Origin: Hyphomicrobiales bacterium
GTDB lineage: Bacteria > Pseudomonadota > Alphaproteobacteria > Rhodospirillales > JACKKN01
Assembly (NCBI GenBank): GCA_024236415.1
Contig: JACKKN010000002.1
Coordinates: 1 to 64,000, forward strand
Direction of reading: 5' to 3'
DNA: 64,000 nucleotides
Position 1 is the first letter of the stretch; each line of letters begins with the position of its first letter. The position numbers and the translations under genes were made by a program. The notes under the pieces were generated by a model, which worked only from the letters and a program-made list of their open reading frames with translations, was not told the DNA's origin and searched no databases. Positions 8,531-16,919 of this stretch are shown one piece after another.

Positions 8531-9736
8531 CTACCTCCCACCCGTCATTTTCCGTGTCGTGTCGCAATCGGCCGCCGCCGGGTCGTACAAAACCCCGCCA
8601 TCAAGCAGGCGGCGCACCACCGTCGGGTCGCAGCCCCAGTCGGCCAGGGCCGGCAGGGTGTCGGCTCCCGGTACCCGCGGCGAGCCCTGGATGGCGCCCG
8701 GAGTGCGCGACAGGCGCGGCGCCGGGGCGGGCTGCCAGGTTCCGTCGCGCTCGACGAACACCGCGCGGACATCGTTGTGGGGGTCGGCGGGCGCCTCGCT
8801 GAGGCGCAGCACCGGGGTCAGGCAGGTCTCGGCCTGGGCGAACACGTCGGCCCATTCGTCGCGGGTGCGGGTGCGGATGGCCTCGGCGACGGCCGCCGCC
8901 ATGGCCGGCCACGAGGCGCGGTCGTGCTGGCGCGCGACGAAGTCGTCGGGCAGCCCCAGCAAGCGCACCAGTTCGGCGAAGAACTTGGCCTCGATGGCGC
9001 CCACGGCCACGTAATGCCCGTCGGCGGTCTCGTAGCAGCCATAGAAGGGGGCGCCGCCGTCAAGCACGTTGGTGCCGCGCCGTTCGGTCCACAGGCCCAT
9101 CTTCAGCATGCCCGTGAACATGGTCATCATGCTGGCCGAGGCATCGACCATGGCCGCGTCCACCACCTGGCCCCTGCCCGACCGCCCGGCCTCGAACAGG
9201 GCCGCCACCAGGCCGAAAGCCAGGAACAGCGCGCCGCTGAAATCGCCCACCAAGTTCAGGGGCGGCAACGGCGGCGCGCCGGCCGGCCCCATGCCCGCCA
9301 GGGCCCCGGTGGTGGCGATGTAGTTGATGTCGTGGCCCGGCAGGGCGGCGCGCGGACCGTCCTGGCCCCAACCGGTCATGCGGCCATAGACCAGGCGCGG
9401 ATTGCGCGCCAGCACCGCCTCGGGCCCAAGGCCCAGGCGCTCCATGACGCCGGGGCGGAATCCCTCCACCAGGATGTCGGCGCGCTCGGCCAGGTCCAGC
9501 GCCAGCGCCGCGGCGCCGGGCTTCTTCAGGTCGATGGCCACCGAGCGGCGGCCGCGGTTCATGGGATTGGCCCAGCGCGGCGGCCCGTCGCCCGACTTCT
9601 CGATGCGGTCCAGGCGCAGGATCTCGGCGCCCATGTCGGAAAGCAGCATGCTGCAATAGGGGCCGGGCCCGATGCTCGCCACCTCCAGAACGCGGACGCC
9701 GGCCAGGGGCCCTTGCGGCTGGTTTTCTGTCGACAT
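8531..9736 (-). CDS. CaiB/BaiF family CoA-transferase or alpha-methylacyl-CoA racemase
   Basis: 401 residues from ATG 9736, preceded by GGGCGAG. The sequence LEVASIGPGPYCSMLLSDMG at the N-terminus, NRGRRSVAIDLK and the GHDINY motif place it near alpha-methylacyl-CoA racemases within the class III CoA-transferase family. Racemases epimerise the alpha carbon of branched acyl-CoAs; the transferases exchange CoA between acids. The GHDINY motif favours racemase, which would fit a methyl-branched substrate. It is divergent from the acyl-CoA dehydrogenase operon. Confidence 0.88.
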   Translation of the reverse strand: MSTENQPQGPLAGVRVLEVASIGPGPYCSMLLSDMGAEILRLDRIEKSGDGPPRWANPMNRGRRSVAIDLKKPGAAALALDLAERADILVEGFRPGVMERLGLGPEAVLARNPRLVYGRMTGWGQDGPRAALPGHDINYIATTGALAGMGPAGAPPLPPLNLVGDFSGALFLAFGLVAALFEAGRSGRGQVVDAAMVDASASMMTMFTGMLKMGLWTERRGTNVLDGGAPFYGCYETADGHYVAVGAIEAKFFAELVRLLGLPDDFVARQHDRASWPAMAAAVAEAIRTRTRDEWADVFAQAETCLTPVLRLSEAPADPHNDVRAVFVERDGTWQPAPAPRLSRTPGAIQGSPRVPGADTLPALADWGCDPTVVRRLLDGGVLYDPAAADCDTTRKMTGGR

Positions 9737-9815
9737 GCTCGCCCACTCGGATTCAACGGACGGCATATTGTGCCAGGGGGCGCCATCGCGCAAGAAAAAT
9801 GTGTCGCAAATTATG

Positions 9816-9846
9816 TTGACAATAAACGACCATTTGAGCGTTATAA
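9816..9846 (+). promoter_or_regulatory. Probable sigma-70 promoter of the acyl-CoA dehydrogenase operon
   Basis: A consensus -35 TTGACA (9816-9821) is followed by the AT-rich -10 region GTTATAA (9840-9846), an 18-19 bp spacing. It lies in the AT-rich island between the divergent CoA-transferase and dehydrogenase genes. An ATGTGTCGCAAATT element just upstream resembles the TTGTGTC element near 1283. Confidence 0.5.
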
Positions 9847-9917
9847 AGGGGTACAATTAACCGCATTTGATAGGCGGGCGGGTCGACCGACTTTGCGTTC
9901 CGCGACCGGGAGGAGAC

Positions 9918-11072
9918 ATGGACTTTGCGTTGACGCCGCGCCAGCGGGAGTTGATGGACGCCGCGCGCGAGGCCTACACCCGCAAGCTGGAGCCCCTGAC
10001 AAAGGACAAGAGCCCGGCCGGCGTGATCAAGATGCGGCGCGCCATGGCGGAACAGGGCCTGCTGGGCCTGAACATGCCCACGGACCTGGGCGGCGTCGGC
10101 CTGCCGCTGCTGGACACGGTGCTGGTGATCCAGACCCTGCATGCCTGCCACCCTATGTGCGGCGGGTTGGCGCACCGCACCTCCACCGGTGCCTGCGGCG
10201 CCATCGAGGCCTACGGCACCCCGGCGCAGCGTGAGAAATACATCCGCGGCATCTGCACCGGCAAGATCGGCATCTCGATCGGCATCACCGAGCCCGAGGC
10301 CGGCTCGGCGGCCACGGGCATGCGCACCCGGGCCGAGGTGGTCGGCGACGAGGTGGTGATCAACGGCTCCAAGCAGTTCGTCAGCTCGGTGGACACCAAC
10401 GACTTCGTGGTCCTGTACTGCCGGTTCGGCCGCACCGGCAAGGGGTCCGACATCGGCGCCGTCATCGTGCCCTTCGACGCGCCGGGCTTCAGCCGCTCCA
10501 ACGGCACCGTGAACATGGCCGACGAGCTGCTGTTCGAGCTCTACTTCGATGACTGCCGCGTGCCCAAGGAGAATATCCTGCTGGACGGCAGCGCCTTCGG
10601 CAAGCTGATCAGCGTCTACAATGCCGAGCGCCTGGGCAGTATTTCGCGCATGCTCGGCTCGGCCCAGGCGGCCTACGAATACGCCCTCGCCTACACCCAG
10701 GAGCGGCGCCAGTTCAACCGCGAGATCTGCGACTTCCAGGGCATCCAGTGGATGCTGGCCGAGATGCGGGTCAAGCTGGACGCGGCCCAGCTGCTGACCT
10801 ACCGCGCCGCCGCCAGCGCCGGCGAGACCGGCCTGCCCGACGCCCTGGAGACCTCCATCGCCAAGGTCTACACGGCCACCGCCGCCAAGCAGATCTGCGA
10901 CGACGCCATCCAGCTCATGGGCGCCAACGGCTATACCAAGGAGTTCCCCCTGGCCCACCGCTACGCCGAGGTGCGCGGCGGCTCCATCTACGGCGGCACG
11001 GTGCAGATCCACAAGAACATGATCGCCGCGCGCATCCTGGACCGCCGCATCAGCCAGTGGAAGAAGGACTGA
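9918..11072 (+). CDS. Acyl-CoA dehydrogenase
   Basis: 384 residues starting at ATG 9918 after GGGAGGAG. It carries the FAD-binding ITEPEAGSAATG motif and the C-terminal MGANGYTKEFPLAHRYAEVRGG. The usual catalytic glutamate of the YEGT motif is glycine here (IYGGTVQI). A glutamate is available in AERLG (Glu237), the place used by isovaleryl- and long-chain acyl-CoA dehydrogenases. The enzyme should therefore be active and may take branched or bulky acyl-CoAs. It is the first gene of an operon with MaoC, rhodanese and hydrolase genes. Confidence 0.93.
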   Translation: MDFALTPRQRELMDAAREAYTRKLEPLTKDKSPAGVIKMRRAMAEQGLLGLNMPTDLGGVGLPLLDTVLVIQTLHACHPMCGGLAHRTSTGACGAIEAYGTPAQREKYIRGICTGKIGISIGITEPEAGSAATGMRTRAEVVGDEVVINGSKQFVSSVDTNDFVVLYCRFGRTGKGSDIGAVIVPFDAPGFSRSNGTVNMADELLFELYFDDCRVPKENILLDGSAFGKLISVYNAERLGSISRMLGSAQAAYEYALAYTQERRQFNREICDFQGIQWMLAEMRVKLDAAQLLTYRAAASAGETGLPDALETSIAKVYTATAAKQICDDAIQLMGANGYTKEFPLAHRYAEVRGGSIYGGTVQIHKNMIAARILDRRISQWKKD

Positions 11073-11083
11073 GGGCGCGGTCC

Positions 11084-11545
11084 ATGGCCGAGATCGACCG
11101 CTCCCTCATTGGCGCCGAGTCCGAGCCCTACGTGGTGGAGGTGGAAAAAGGCGCCATCCGCAAGTTCGCCGAGGCCATCGGCGACCCCAACCCGGCGTAC
11201 CGCGACGCCGCTGCGGCGCGGGCCCAGGGCTACCCGGGCATCATCGCCCCGCCCACCTTCCCGGTCACCTTCTACCCGCCCCAGGAGCAGCCCTGGACCC
11301 GGTACCTGGACCGGCGCCGCATCCTGGCCGGCCAGCAGCGGTTCTCCTACTCGCGCCCCATCGTCGCCGGCGACGTGCTGACCTGCCGCGTCATCTTCCG
11401 CGGCGTGGAGGAGAAGCAGGGCCGGTCCGGGCGCATGGAGATGATCCTGCAGGAGATCGTCGGCGAGGACCGCGACGGCAACCACGTCTTCACCAACAGC
11501 AAGAGCACCGTCTACCGCGAGGCGCCCAAGGACCGGGCGGAGTAG
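11084..11545 (+). CDS. MaoC-like protein, N-terminal (non-catalytic) type
   Basis: 153 residues of the hotdog fold, resembling the MaoC N-terminal dehydratase family (FAS1-DH region). The segment EAIGDPNPAYRD replaces the hydratase motif, so the Asp/His pair of active R-hydratases is missing. Such chains commonly form heterodimers with a catalytic MaoC chain, as in HadAB or ChsH1-ChsH2. The catalytic-type partner is encoded at 32698-33135. It sits 11 bp after the acyl-CoA dehydrogenase gene. Confidence 0.83.
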   Translation: MAEIDRSLIGAESEPYVVEVEKGAIRKFAEAIGDPNPAYRDAAAARAQGYPGIIAPPTFPVTFYPPQEQPWTRYLDRRRILAGQQRFSYSRPIVAGDVLTCRVIFRGVEEKQGRSGRMEMILQEIVGEDRDGNHVFTNSKSTVYREAPKDRAE

Positions 11546-11579
11546 TCCCGCCCGTGCCGCGCGGCCCCGCCTCGCCGCC

Positions 11580-13199
11580 ATGGGAGGCAACCCCTTGAAC
11601 ACCATTTCCGCCGACGACCTGCGCCAGCGCCTGTCCCCCCCTGACGGCACCTGGCCGCGCCGCGCCTGGGCCCTTTTCGACGTCCGCGAGGTCGGCGAGG
11701 CCCAGCGCGGCCACATTCCCAGCGCCACCTTCCTGCCGCGCCGCATGCTGGAATTCCGCTTGCCGGAACTGGTGCCGGCGCCGGCCACGGCGGTGGTGCT
11801 GTACGACCGCGGCGACGGCGACGCACGGGCCCACCGCGCCGCCGCGACCCTGGCCCGCCTGGGGTACACGGACCTGACCTGCCTGGACGGCGGCCTTGCC
11901 GCCTGGACCGCCGCCGGCAACGACGTGGACACCGGCTGGAACGTGCCCTGCAAGGATTTCGGCGAACGGGTGCTGGTCACCGGCGACGTACCCTACCTGA
12001 CTGCTGACGAGTTGGCCGCGCGCCTGGCCGAGGGTCAGAACATCGGCGCCTACGACGTGCGCACGGGCCGCGAATACCGCGACGGATCCCTGCCCGTCAG
12101 CATCAGCGCGCCGTCCTTCGAGTGGGCCCTGCACGCCAAGGACATGGCCGCCGCCCACGACGCCATCGTCATCCACTGCGCCGGGCGCACGCGCTCGATC
12201 ATCGGCGCCGCCACCGCAAGGGTGCTGGGTATGGCGAACTTCTGGGCCCTGGAGAACGGCACCATGGGCTGGCGCCTGTCGGACCGGGACCTGGCCAAGG
12301 GCCAGGCGCGGGAGCTGGGCGAGCCCAGCCCCGAAAGCCGGAAGGACGCCACCGAGCGGGCGCGCAAGCTGGCCACCGACCAGGGCGCCCAATTCATGGC
12401 GCCGGCCGACCTGAAGGCCCTGCTGGACCGCCGCGGCGACGCCCCTGCCTACCTGTTCGACACGCGCACGACCCGGGACTTCGAGGCCGGGCACATCCCC
12501 CACGCCATCCTGCTGCCGGGCGGCCAGGCCTGCCAGCGGGCCGACGACTTCGCCGCCGTGCCCGGCGCGCCGGTGGTATTCGTGGACGACGGCGACGCGC
12601 GCGCGGCACTCAGCGCCTACTGGTTCCGCCGCATGGGGTTCCCCAGGGTCTCGGTCCTGGAAGGCGGGGTCGCCGCCTGGCGCGCCGCCGGCCACCAGGT
12701 GGAGACCGGGCGCGACCGCCCGATGCCCCTGGGCCTGTCCGAGGCCGAGCGGCGTTCGGTGCCTTGGGACGCCGCCATGATGCGCAGGGCCCTGGCGGTG
12801 TCGGACCCGCCGGCGGTCATCGACGTGGGCCCCAGCAAGCGGGTGGCCGCCGCTCACCTGAAGGGCGCCCGGTGGGCGCCGCGCGGGTTCCTTGAGGACC
12901 GCATCGGCGCCGTTGCCGACCCGTCGGCTCCGGTGGTGGTCACCGCCTGGCAACCCGAGCAGGCGACCTTTGCCGCCGCCACGCTCGCGGACATGGGCTA
13001 CCGGTCCGTGGCGCGCCTGACCGTGCCGGGGCGGGCCTGGGCCGACTCGTTCGAAGTGGAGGGCGGCCTGCCGGCGGACGCCGAACCGACCCTGGACACC
13101 CTGGCCATCCCCTACCGAGAAAGCCGCGAGAGCATGCTGGCCTACCTGGAATGGGAGGAGAAGCTGGGCGAGCGGCACCGCGATCCGTCGGGGTCATGA
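11580..13199 (+). CDS. Four-module rhodanese-like protein
   Basis: 539 residues made of four rhodanese-like modules, roughly at 10-115, 130-240, 280-375 and 390-485. Only module 2 keeps the active-site cysteine (HCAGRTRS, Cys200). The equivalent residues are Asp76 in module 1, Asp336 in module 3 and Ala456 in module 4. Sulfurtransfer would thus depend on one loop, with the others structural or binding. ATG 11580 is used here; TTG 11595 with GGGAGG upstream is an attractive alternative. Its stop overlaps the next start (ATGA), so it is coupled to the hydrolase. Confidence 0.85.
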   Translation: MGGNPLNTISADDLRQRLSPPDGTWPRRAWALFDVREVGEAQRGHIPSATFLPRRMLEFRLPELVPAPATAVVLYDRGDGDARAHRAAATLARLGYTDLTCLDGGLAAWTAAGNDVDTGWNVPCKDFGERVLVTGDVPYLTADELAARLAEGQNIGAYDVRTGREYRDGSLPVSISAPSFEWALHAKDMAAAHDAIVIHCAGRTRSIIGAATARVLGMANFWALENGTMGWRLSDRDLAKGQARELGEPSPESRKDATERARKLATDQGAQFMAPADLKALLDRRGDAPAYLFDTRTTRDFEAGHIPHAILLPGGQACQRADDFAAVPGAPVVFVDDGDARAALSAYWFRRMGFPRVSVLEGGVAAWRAAGHQVETGRDRPMPLGLSEAERRSVPWDAAMMRRALAVSDPPAVIDVGPSKRVAAAHLKGARWAPRGFLEDRIGAVADPSAPVVVTAWQPEQATFAAATLADMGYRSVARLTVPGRAWADSFEVEGGLPADAEPTLDTLAIPYRESRESMLAYLEWEEKLGERHRDPSGS

Positions 13200-14053
13200 G
13201 CGCCGCCGGCCCTGCCTGGATCGCCGACCTGGAGCGCGCGGCCCGGCGCCATGCCGCGCCCTTCGGCGGCGGCACCCTGGCCATCCGCCAGTGGGGACCC
13301 GAACCGGGGGGCGGAGACCTGCCGCCCCTGGTCCTGCTGCACGGCGGGTTCGGCTCGTGGAAGCACTGGGCCCGCAACATCCCAGGCCTGGCCACGGCCT
13401 TCACCGTCTACGCCATCGACTTGCCGGGGCTTGGCGACTCGCACCCGGCACCCGAGCCGCACACCGCGACCGGAATCGCCGCCATCGTCGCCGCGGGCAT
13501 CGATCGGGCGCTGGGCCCCCACAGGGCCTTCTTCCTGGCCGCCTTCTCCCTGGGCGCGGTCGTCTCGGCGCCCCTGGTGCGCGACCTGGGTGCGCGGGTG
13601 TGCCACGCGGTGCTGATCGGCGCCGGCGGCCTTGGCGGGATGTGGTTCAACGCCGTGGCCGACCAACGCCGCCGCTCGCTTTCCATGACCGAGGACGAAC
13701 TGCGCGAGGTGGTGCGCGAGAACCTGGGCCGCTCCATGATCGGCGACCCGGCGCGCATCGACGAGGACACGGTGACCCTGCAGCTGGGCCTGCTGAACCA
13801 GAAGCGCAGGCTGATCGGCCTGCCCCTGTCGCAATCTACCATCGTGCGCGACTGCCTGCCGGCCATCCGCGACCGGACCACCCTGCTGTGGGGCGAACAC
13901 GACCCCTACCTGCTGCCGGACCTGCCCGGCGCCCTGGAGATCCTGTGCGCCGAATGCCCGGGCCTGGACGCGCGCATCATCGCCGACGCCGGCCATTGGG
14001 CCAATTACGAGCAGCCGGAAATCGTCAACGGCCTGATTCGAGGGCTTGCCTAG
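13196..14053 (+). CDS. Alpha/beta hydrolase
   Basis: 285 residues of the alpha/beta hydrolase fold. The oxyanion HG is in LVLLHGGFGSWKHW, the nucleophile is Ser118 in AAFSLGA, the acid is in WGEHDPY and the base is in DAGHWANYEQ. The sequence style resembles C-C bond hydrolases of the MhpC/BphD type, though esterases cannot be excluded. The start at 13196 overlaps the rhodanese stop by four bases. A second hydrolase with the same GAGHW-x-YE ending is at 33128, so the locus has two related copies. Confidence 0.87.
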   Translation: MSAAGPAWIADLERAARRHAAPFGGGTLAIRQWGPEPGGGDLPPLVLLHGGFGSWKHWARNIPGLATAFTVYAIDLPGLGDSHPAPEPHTATGIAAIVAAGIDRALGPHRAFFLAAFSLGAVVSAPLVRDLGARVCHAVLIGAGGLGGMWFNAVADQRRRSLSMTEDELREVVRENLGRSMIGDPARIDEDTVTLQLGLLNQKRRLIGLPLSQSTIVRDCLPAIRDRTTLLWGEHDPYLLPDLPGALEILCAECPGLDARIIADAGHWANYEQPEIVNGLIRGLA

Positions 14054-14184
14054 AAGGGTGCAATCCGCATAAATTATATCAATCAAGATTATTACATTTA
14101 GGAATCAATCTCCGCGGTGCTGCCTGGGCCCCGGTCCCCGGACCGGCGCCATCCGCGGCACCCGCGGCGGCGGGAGAGGACCAC

Positions 14185-15648
14185 ATGATCGGACTTACAG
14201 GCTTCGGCGGCTACATCCCCCGCCTGAGGCTTGCGCGCCAGGCCATCGCCGAGGCCAACGGCTGGATCCAGCCGGGCCTGCGCGGCCTGGCCAGGGGCGA
14301 ACGCAGCATCTGCAACTGGGACGAGGACAGCGTCACCATGGCGGTGGAGGCGGCGCGGGACTGCCTGGGCGAGGACGGCGGCGCCGGCCTGCGCGCCATC
14401 TACCTGGGCTCCACCACCCTGCCGTTCCAGGACCGCCAGAACGCCGGCATCGTCGCCGCCGCCCTGAACCTGGACGGCGACCTGTCGACCATGGACGTGA
14501 CCTCGTCGCAGCGGGCCGGCACCACGGCCCTGGCCGCGGCCCTGGACGCCGTGGACGAGTCCGAGCCGGGGCACATCCTGGTGCTGGCCAGCGACGCCCG
14601 CCGCGCCCGCGCCGCGGCCCAGCAGGAGATGATCTTCGGCGACGGCGCCGCCGCCTTCACCGTGGGCCACGACGGCGTCCTGGCCGAGCTGCTGGCCCGC
14701 CATTCGGTGGCCGTGGACTTCGTCGACCATTACCGGGGCGAGAACCGACCCTACGACTATACCTGGGAGGAGCGCTGGATCCGCGACGAGGGCTTCCTCA
14801 AGATCATGCCCAAGGCGGTGACCCAGGCCCTGGACAAGGCCGGCGTGGCGCCGGCCGAGGTGGACCTGCTGATCGCGCCGTCGTCCCTGCGCGGGGTCCC
14901 GGCCAAGATCGCCAAGGCGGTGGACATCGACCCGGCACGGCTGGGCGACGACCTGCAGGGCGCCGTGGGCCAGACCGGCTGCGCCCACCCCCTGGTCATG
15001 CTGTCCCACGCCCTTGAGGACGGTGCGCCGGGCCAGGTGATGGTGGTCGCCTCCTTCGGCCAGGGCTGCGACGTGCTGGTGTTCCGCGCCACCGAGGCCA
15101 TCGGCGACCGCAGGCCGGCCCTGGGCATCTCGGGCCACCTGGCGCGGCGGCGCGGTGAGACCAACTACAACAAGTTCATGGCCTTCAACGACCTGGTGGT
15201 GCAGGAGAAGGGCATGCGCGCCGAGTTGGACAACCAGACCGCCCTGACCCAGTTGTACCGCCGCCGCGACATGCTGCTGGGCCTGGTGGGCGGCGAATGC
15301 CAGGTCTGCGGCACGCGCCAGTTCCCGCGCTCGCGGGTCTGCGTCAACCCCAACTGCAACGCCACCAACACGCAGCAGCCCTTCCCCTTCTCGGGCATCC
15401 CGGCCAGCATCATGACCTGGTCGGCCGACCACCTGACCTATTGCCCCGACCCGCCGCTGCACTACGGCATGATCCAGTTCGAGGGCGGCGGCCGGTTCCT
15501 GGCCAACTTCACCGACGCCGACGTGGGCAAGGTCGGCGTCGGCCAGACCGTGCGCATGATGTTCCGGGTCAAGGATTTCGACAACCAGCGCGGCTTCCGC
15601 CGGTACTTCTGGAAGGCCGCGCCGCAACAGACCAGCGAGGAGGCCTAG
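14185..15648 (+). CDS. HMG-CoA synthase-like protein fused to a DUF35 zinc-ribbon/OB domain, active-site Cys replaced by Gln
   Basis: 487 residues from ATG 14185 with GGGAGAGGA upstream. Residues 1 to about 330 match the HMG-CoA synthase/KAS III branch of the thiolase superfamily. The C-terminal 140 residues form a DUF35 domain with a zinc ribbon (CQVCG...CVNPNC) and an OB-like part. At the catalytic cysteine position the sequence is SSQRAGTTAL, giving Gln109. The FHQP-like histidine segment also seems changed (LLIAPSS). DUF35 proteins bridge thiolases and HMG-CoA synthases in archaea. The thiolase gene begins two bases after this stop, so a complex is likely. Confidence 0.85.
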   Translation: MIGLTGFGGYIPRLRLARQAIAEANGWIQPGLRGLARGERSICNWDEDSVTMAVEAARDCLGEDGGAGLRAIYLGSTTLPFQDRQNAGIVAAALNLDGDLSTMDVTSSQRAGTTALAAALDAVDESEPGHILVLASDARRARAAAQQEMIFGDGAAAFTVGHDGVLAELLARHSVAVDFVDHYRGENRPYDYTWEERWIRDEGFLKIMPKAVTQALDKAGVAPAEVDLLIAPSSLRGVPAKIAKAVDIDPARLGDDLQGAVGQTGCAHPLVMLSHALEDGAPGQVMVVASFGQGCDVLVFRATEAIGDRRPALGISGHLARRRGETNYNKFMAFNDLVVQEKGMRAELDNQTALTQLYRRRDMLLGLVGGECQVCGTRQFPRSRVCVNPNCNATNTQQPFPFSGIPASIMTWSADHLTYCPDPPLHYGMIQFEGGGRFLANFTDADVGKVGVGQTVRMMFRVKDFDNQRGFRRYFWKAAPQQTSEEA

Positions 15649-15650
15649 CC

Positions 15651-16853
15651 ATGGCGAGCGGAATCAAGGACAAAGTCGCAATCCTGGGCATGGGGTGTTC
15701 CAAGTTCGGCGAGCGGTGGGACTGCGACGCCGAGGACCTGATGGTCGAGGCGTTCGAGGAGTGCATCGCCGACGCCGGCATCGACTTCAAGGAGATCCAG
15801 GCCGCATGGCTGGGCACGGCGATCGAGGAGATCCACGTCGGCAAGGGCGGCATCCCGCTCGCCTTCGCCCTGCGCCTGCCCTACATCCCGGTAACCCGGG
15901 TCGAGAACTTCTGCGCCAGCGGTTCGGAAGCGCTGCGTGGCGCCGTCTATGCCGTGGCCTCGGGCGCCTGCGATATCGCCCTGGCGCTGGGCGTCGAGAA
16001 GCTGAAGGACACCGGCTACGGCGGTCTGCCGCAGCGCAGCCGCGGCGCGCTCAATTCCATGTGGTGGGCCAACTACTCGGCACCCGGTTCCTTCGCCCAG
16101 TTGGCCTCGGCCTACCGCGCCAAGCACGGCATCGACCCGGCAGAGTTGAAGCGGGCCATGGCCCACATTTCGGTCAAGAGCCACGACAACGGGGCCAAGA
16201 ACCCCAAGGCCCACCTGCGCAACAGGATCGACATCGACAAGGTGCTGAACGCGCCCATGGTGGCCGAGCCCCTGGGCCTGTTCGACTGCTGCGGCGTCAG
16301 CGACGGCGCCGCCTGCGCCATCGTCACCACGCCCGAGATCGCCAGGGGCCTGGGCAAGAAAGACCTGATCACCATCAAGGCCCTGCAGCTCTCGGTCTCC
16401 AACGGCACCGAGGCCGGCCACAATTCCTGGGACGGCAGCCACTTCATGACCGCGCGCATCGCCAGCAAGCGGGCCTACGAGGAGGCCGGCATCGAGAACC
16501 CGCGCCAGCAGATCAGCCTGGCCGAGGTCCACGACTGCTTCTCCATCACCGAGCTGGTGACCATGGAGGACCTGTACCTGTCGCCCGAGGGCGGCGCGGT
16601 CAAGGACGTGCTGGACGGCTTCTACGACTCCGACGGCGGCTTGCCGTGCCAGATCGACGGCGGGCTCAAGTGCTTCGGCCATCCCATCGGCTCGTCGGGC
16701 CTGCGCATGATCTACGAATTGTATCTGCAGATGCAGGGCCGCGCCGGCGAGCGCCAGACCGCGGACCCCAAGCTGGGGCTGACCCACAACCTGGGCGGCG
16801 CGCCGCACCAGAACGTCTGTTCGGTGGCCATCATCGGGCGCGAGGGCGCCTGA
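15651..16853 (+). CDS. Thiolase family protein (SCP2-thiolase-like)
   Basis: 400 residues with an intact thiolase active site: the nucleophile Cys88 in NFCASGSEAL, the histidine in EVHDCFSI and the GHPIGSSG loop in CFGHPIGSSG. The sequence resembles the SCP2-thiolase group that works on branched or cyclic acyl-CoAs. It would cleave a 3-oxoacyl-CoA or act as a CoA-dependent aldolase partner. It starts two bases after the HMG-CoA synthase-DUF35 gene, which argues for a stable complex with that protein. Confidence 0.92.
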   Translation: MASGIKDKVAILGMGCSKFGERWDCDAEDLMVEAFEECIADAGIDFKEIQAAWLGTAIEEIHVGKGGIPLAFALRLPYIPVTRVENFCASGSEALRGAVYAVASGACDIALALGVEKLKDTGYGGLPQRSRGALNSMWWANYSAPGSFAQLASAYRAKHGIDPAELKRAMAHISVKSHDNGAKNPKAHLRNRIDIDKVLNAPMVAEPLGLFDCCGVSDGAACAIVTTPEIARGLGKKDLITIKALQLSVSNGTEAGHNSWDGSHFMTARIASKRAYEEAGIENPRQQISLAEVHDCFSITELVTMEDLYLSPEGGAVKDVLDGFYDSDGGLPCQIDGGLKCFGHPIGSSGLRMIYELYLQMQGRAGERQTADPKLGLTHNLGGAPHQNVCSVAIIGREGA

Positions 16854-16919
16854 CCTCCGCCCCATCCGACGGGCCGACGGAACAAAGACCCACTCCACAA
16901 GGGAAGGAATGACGACAGC

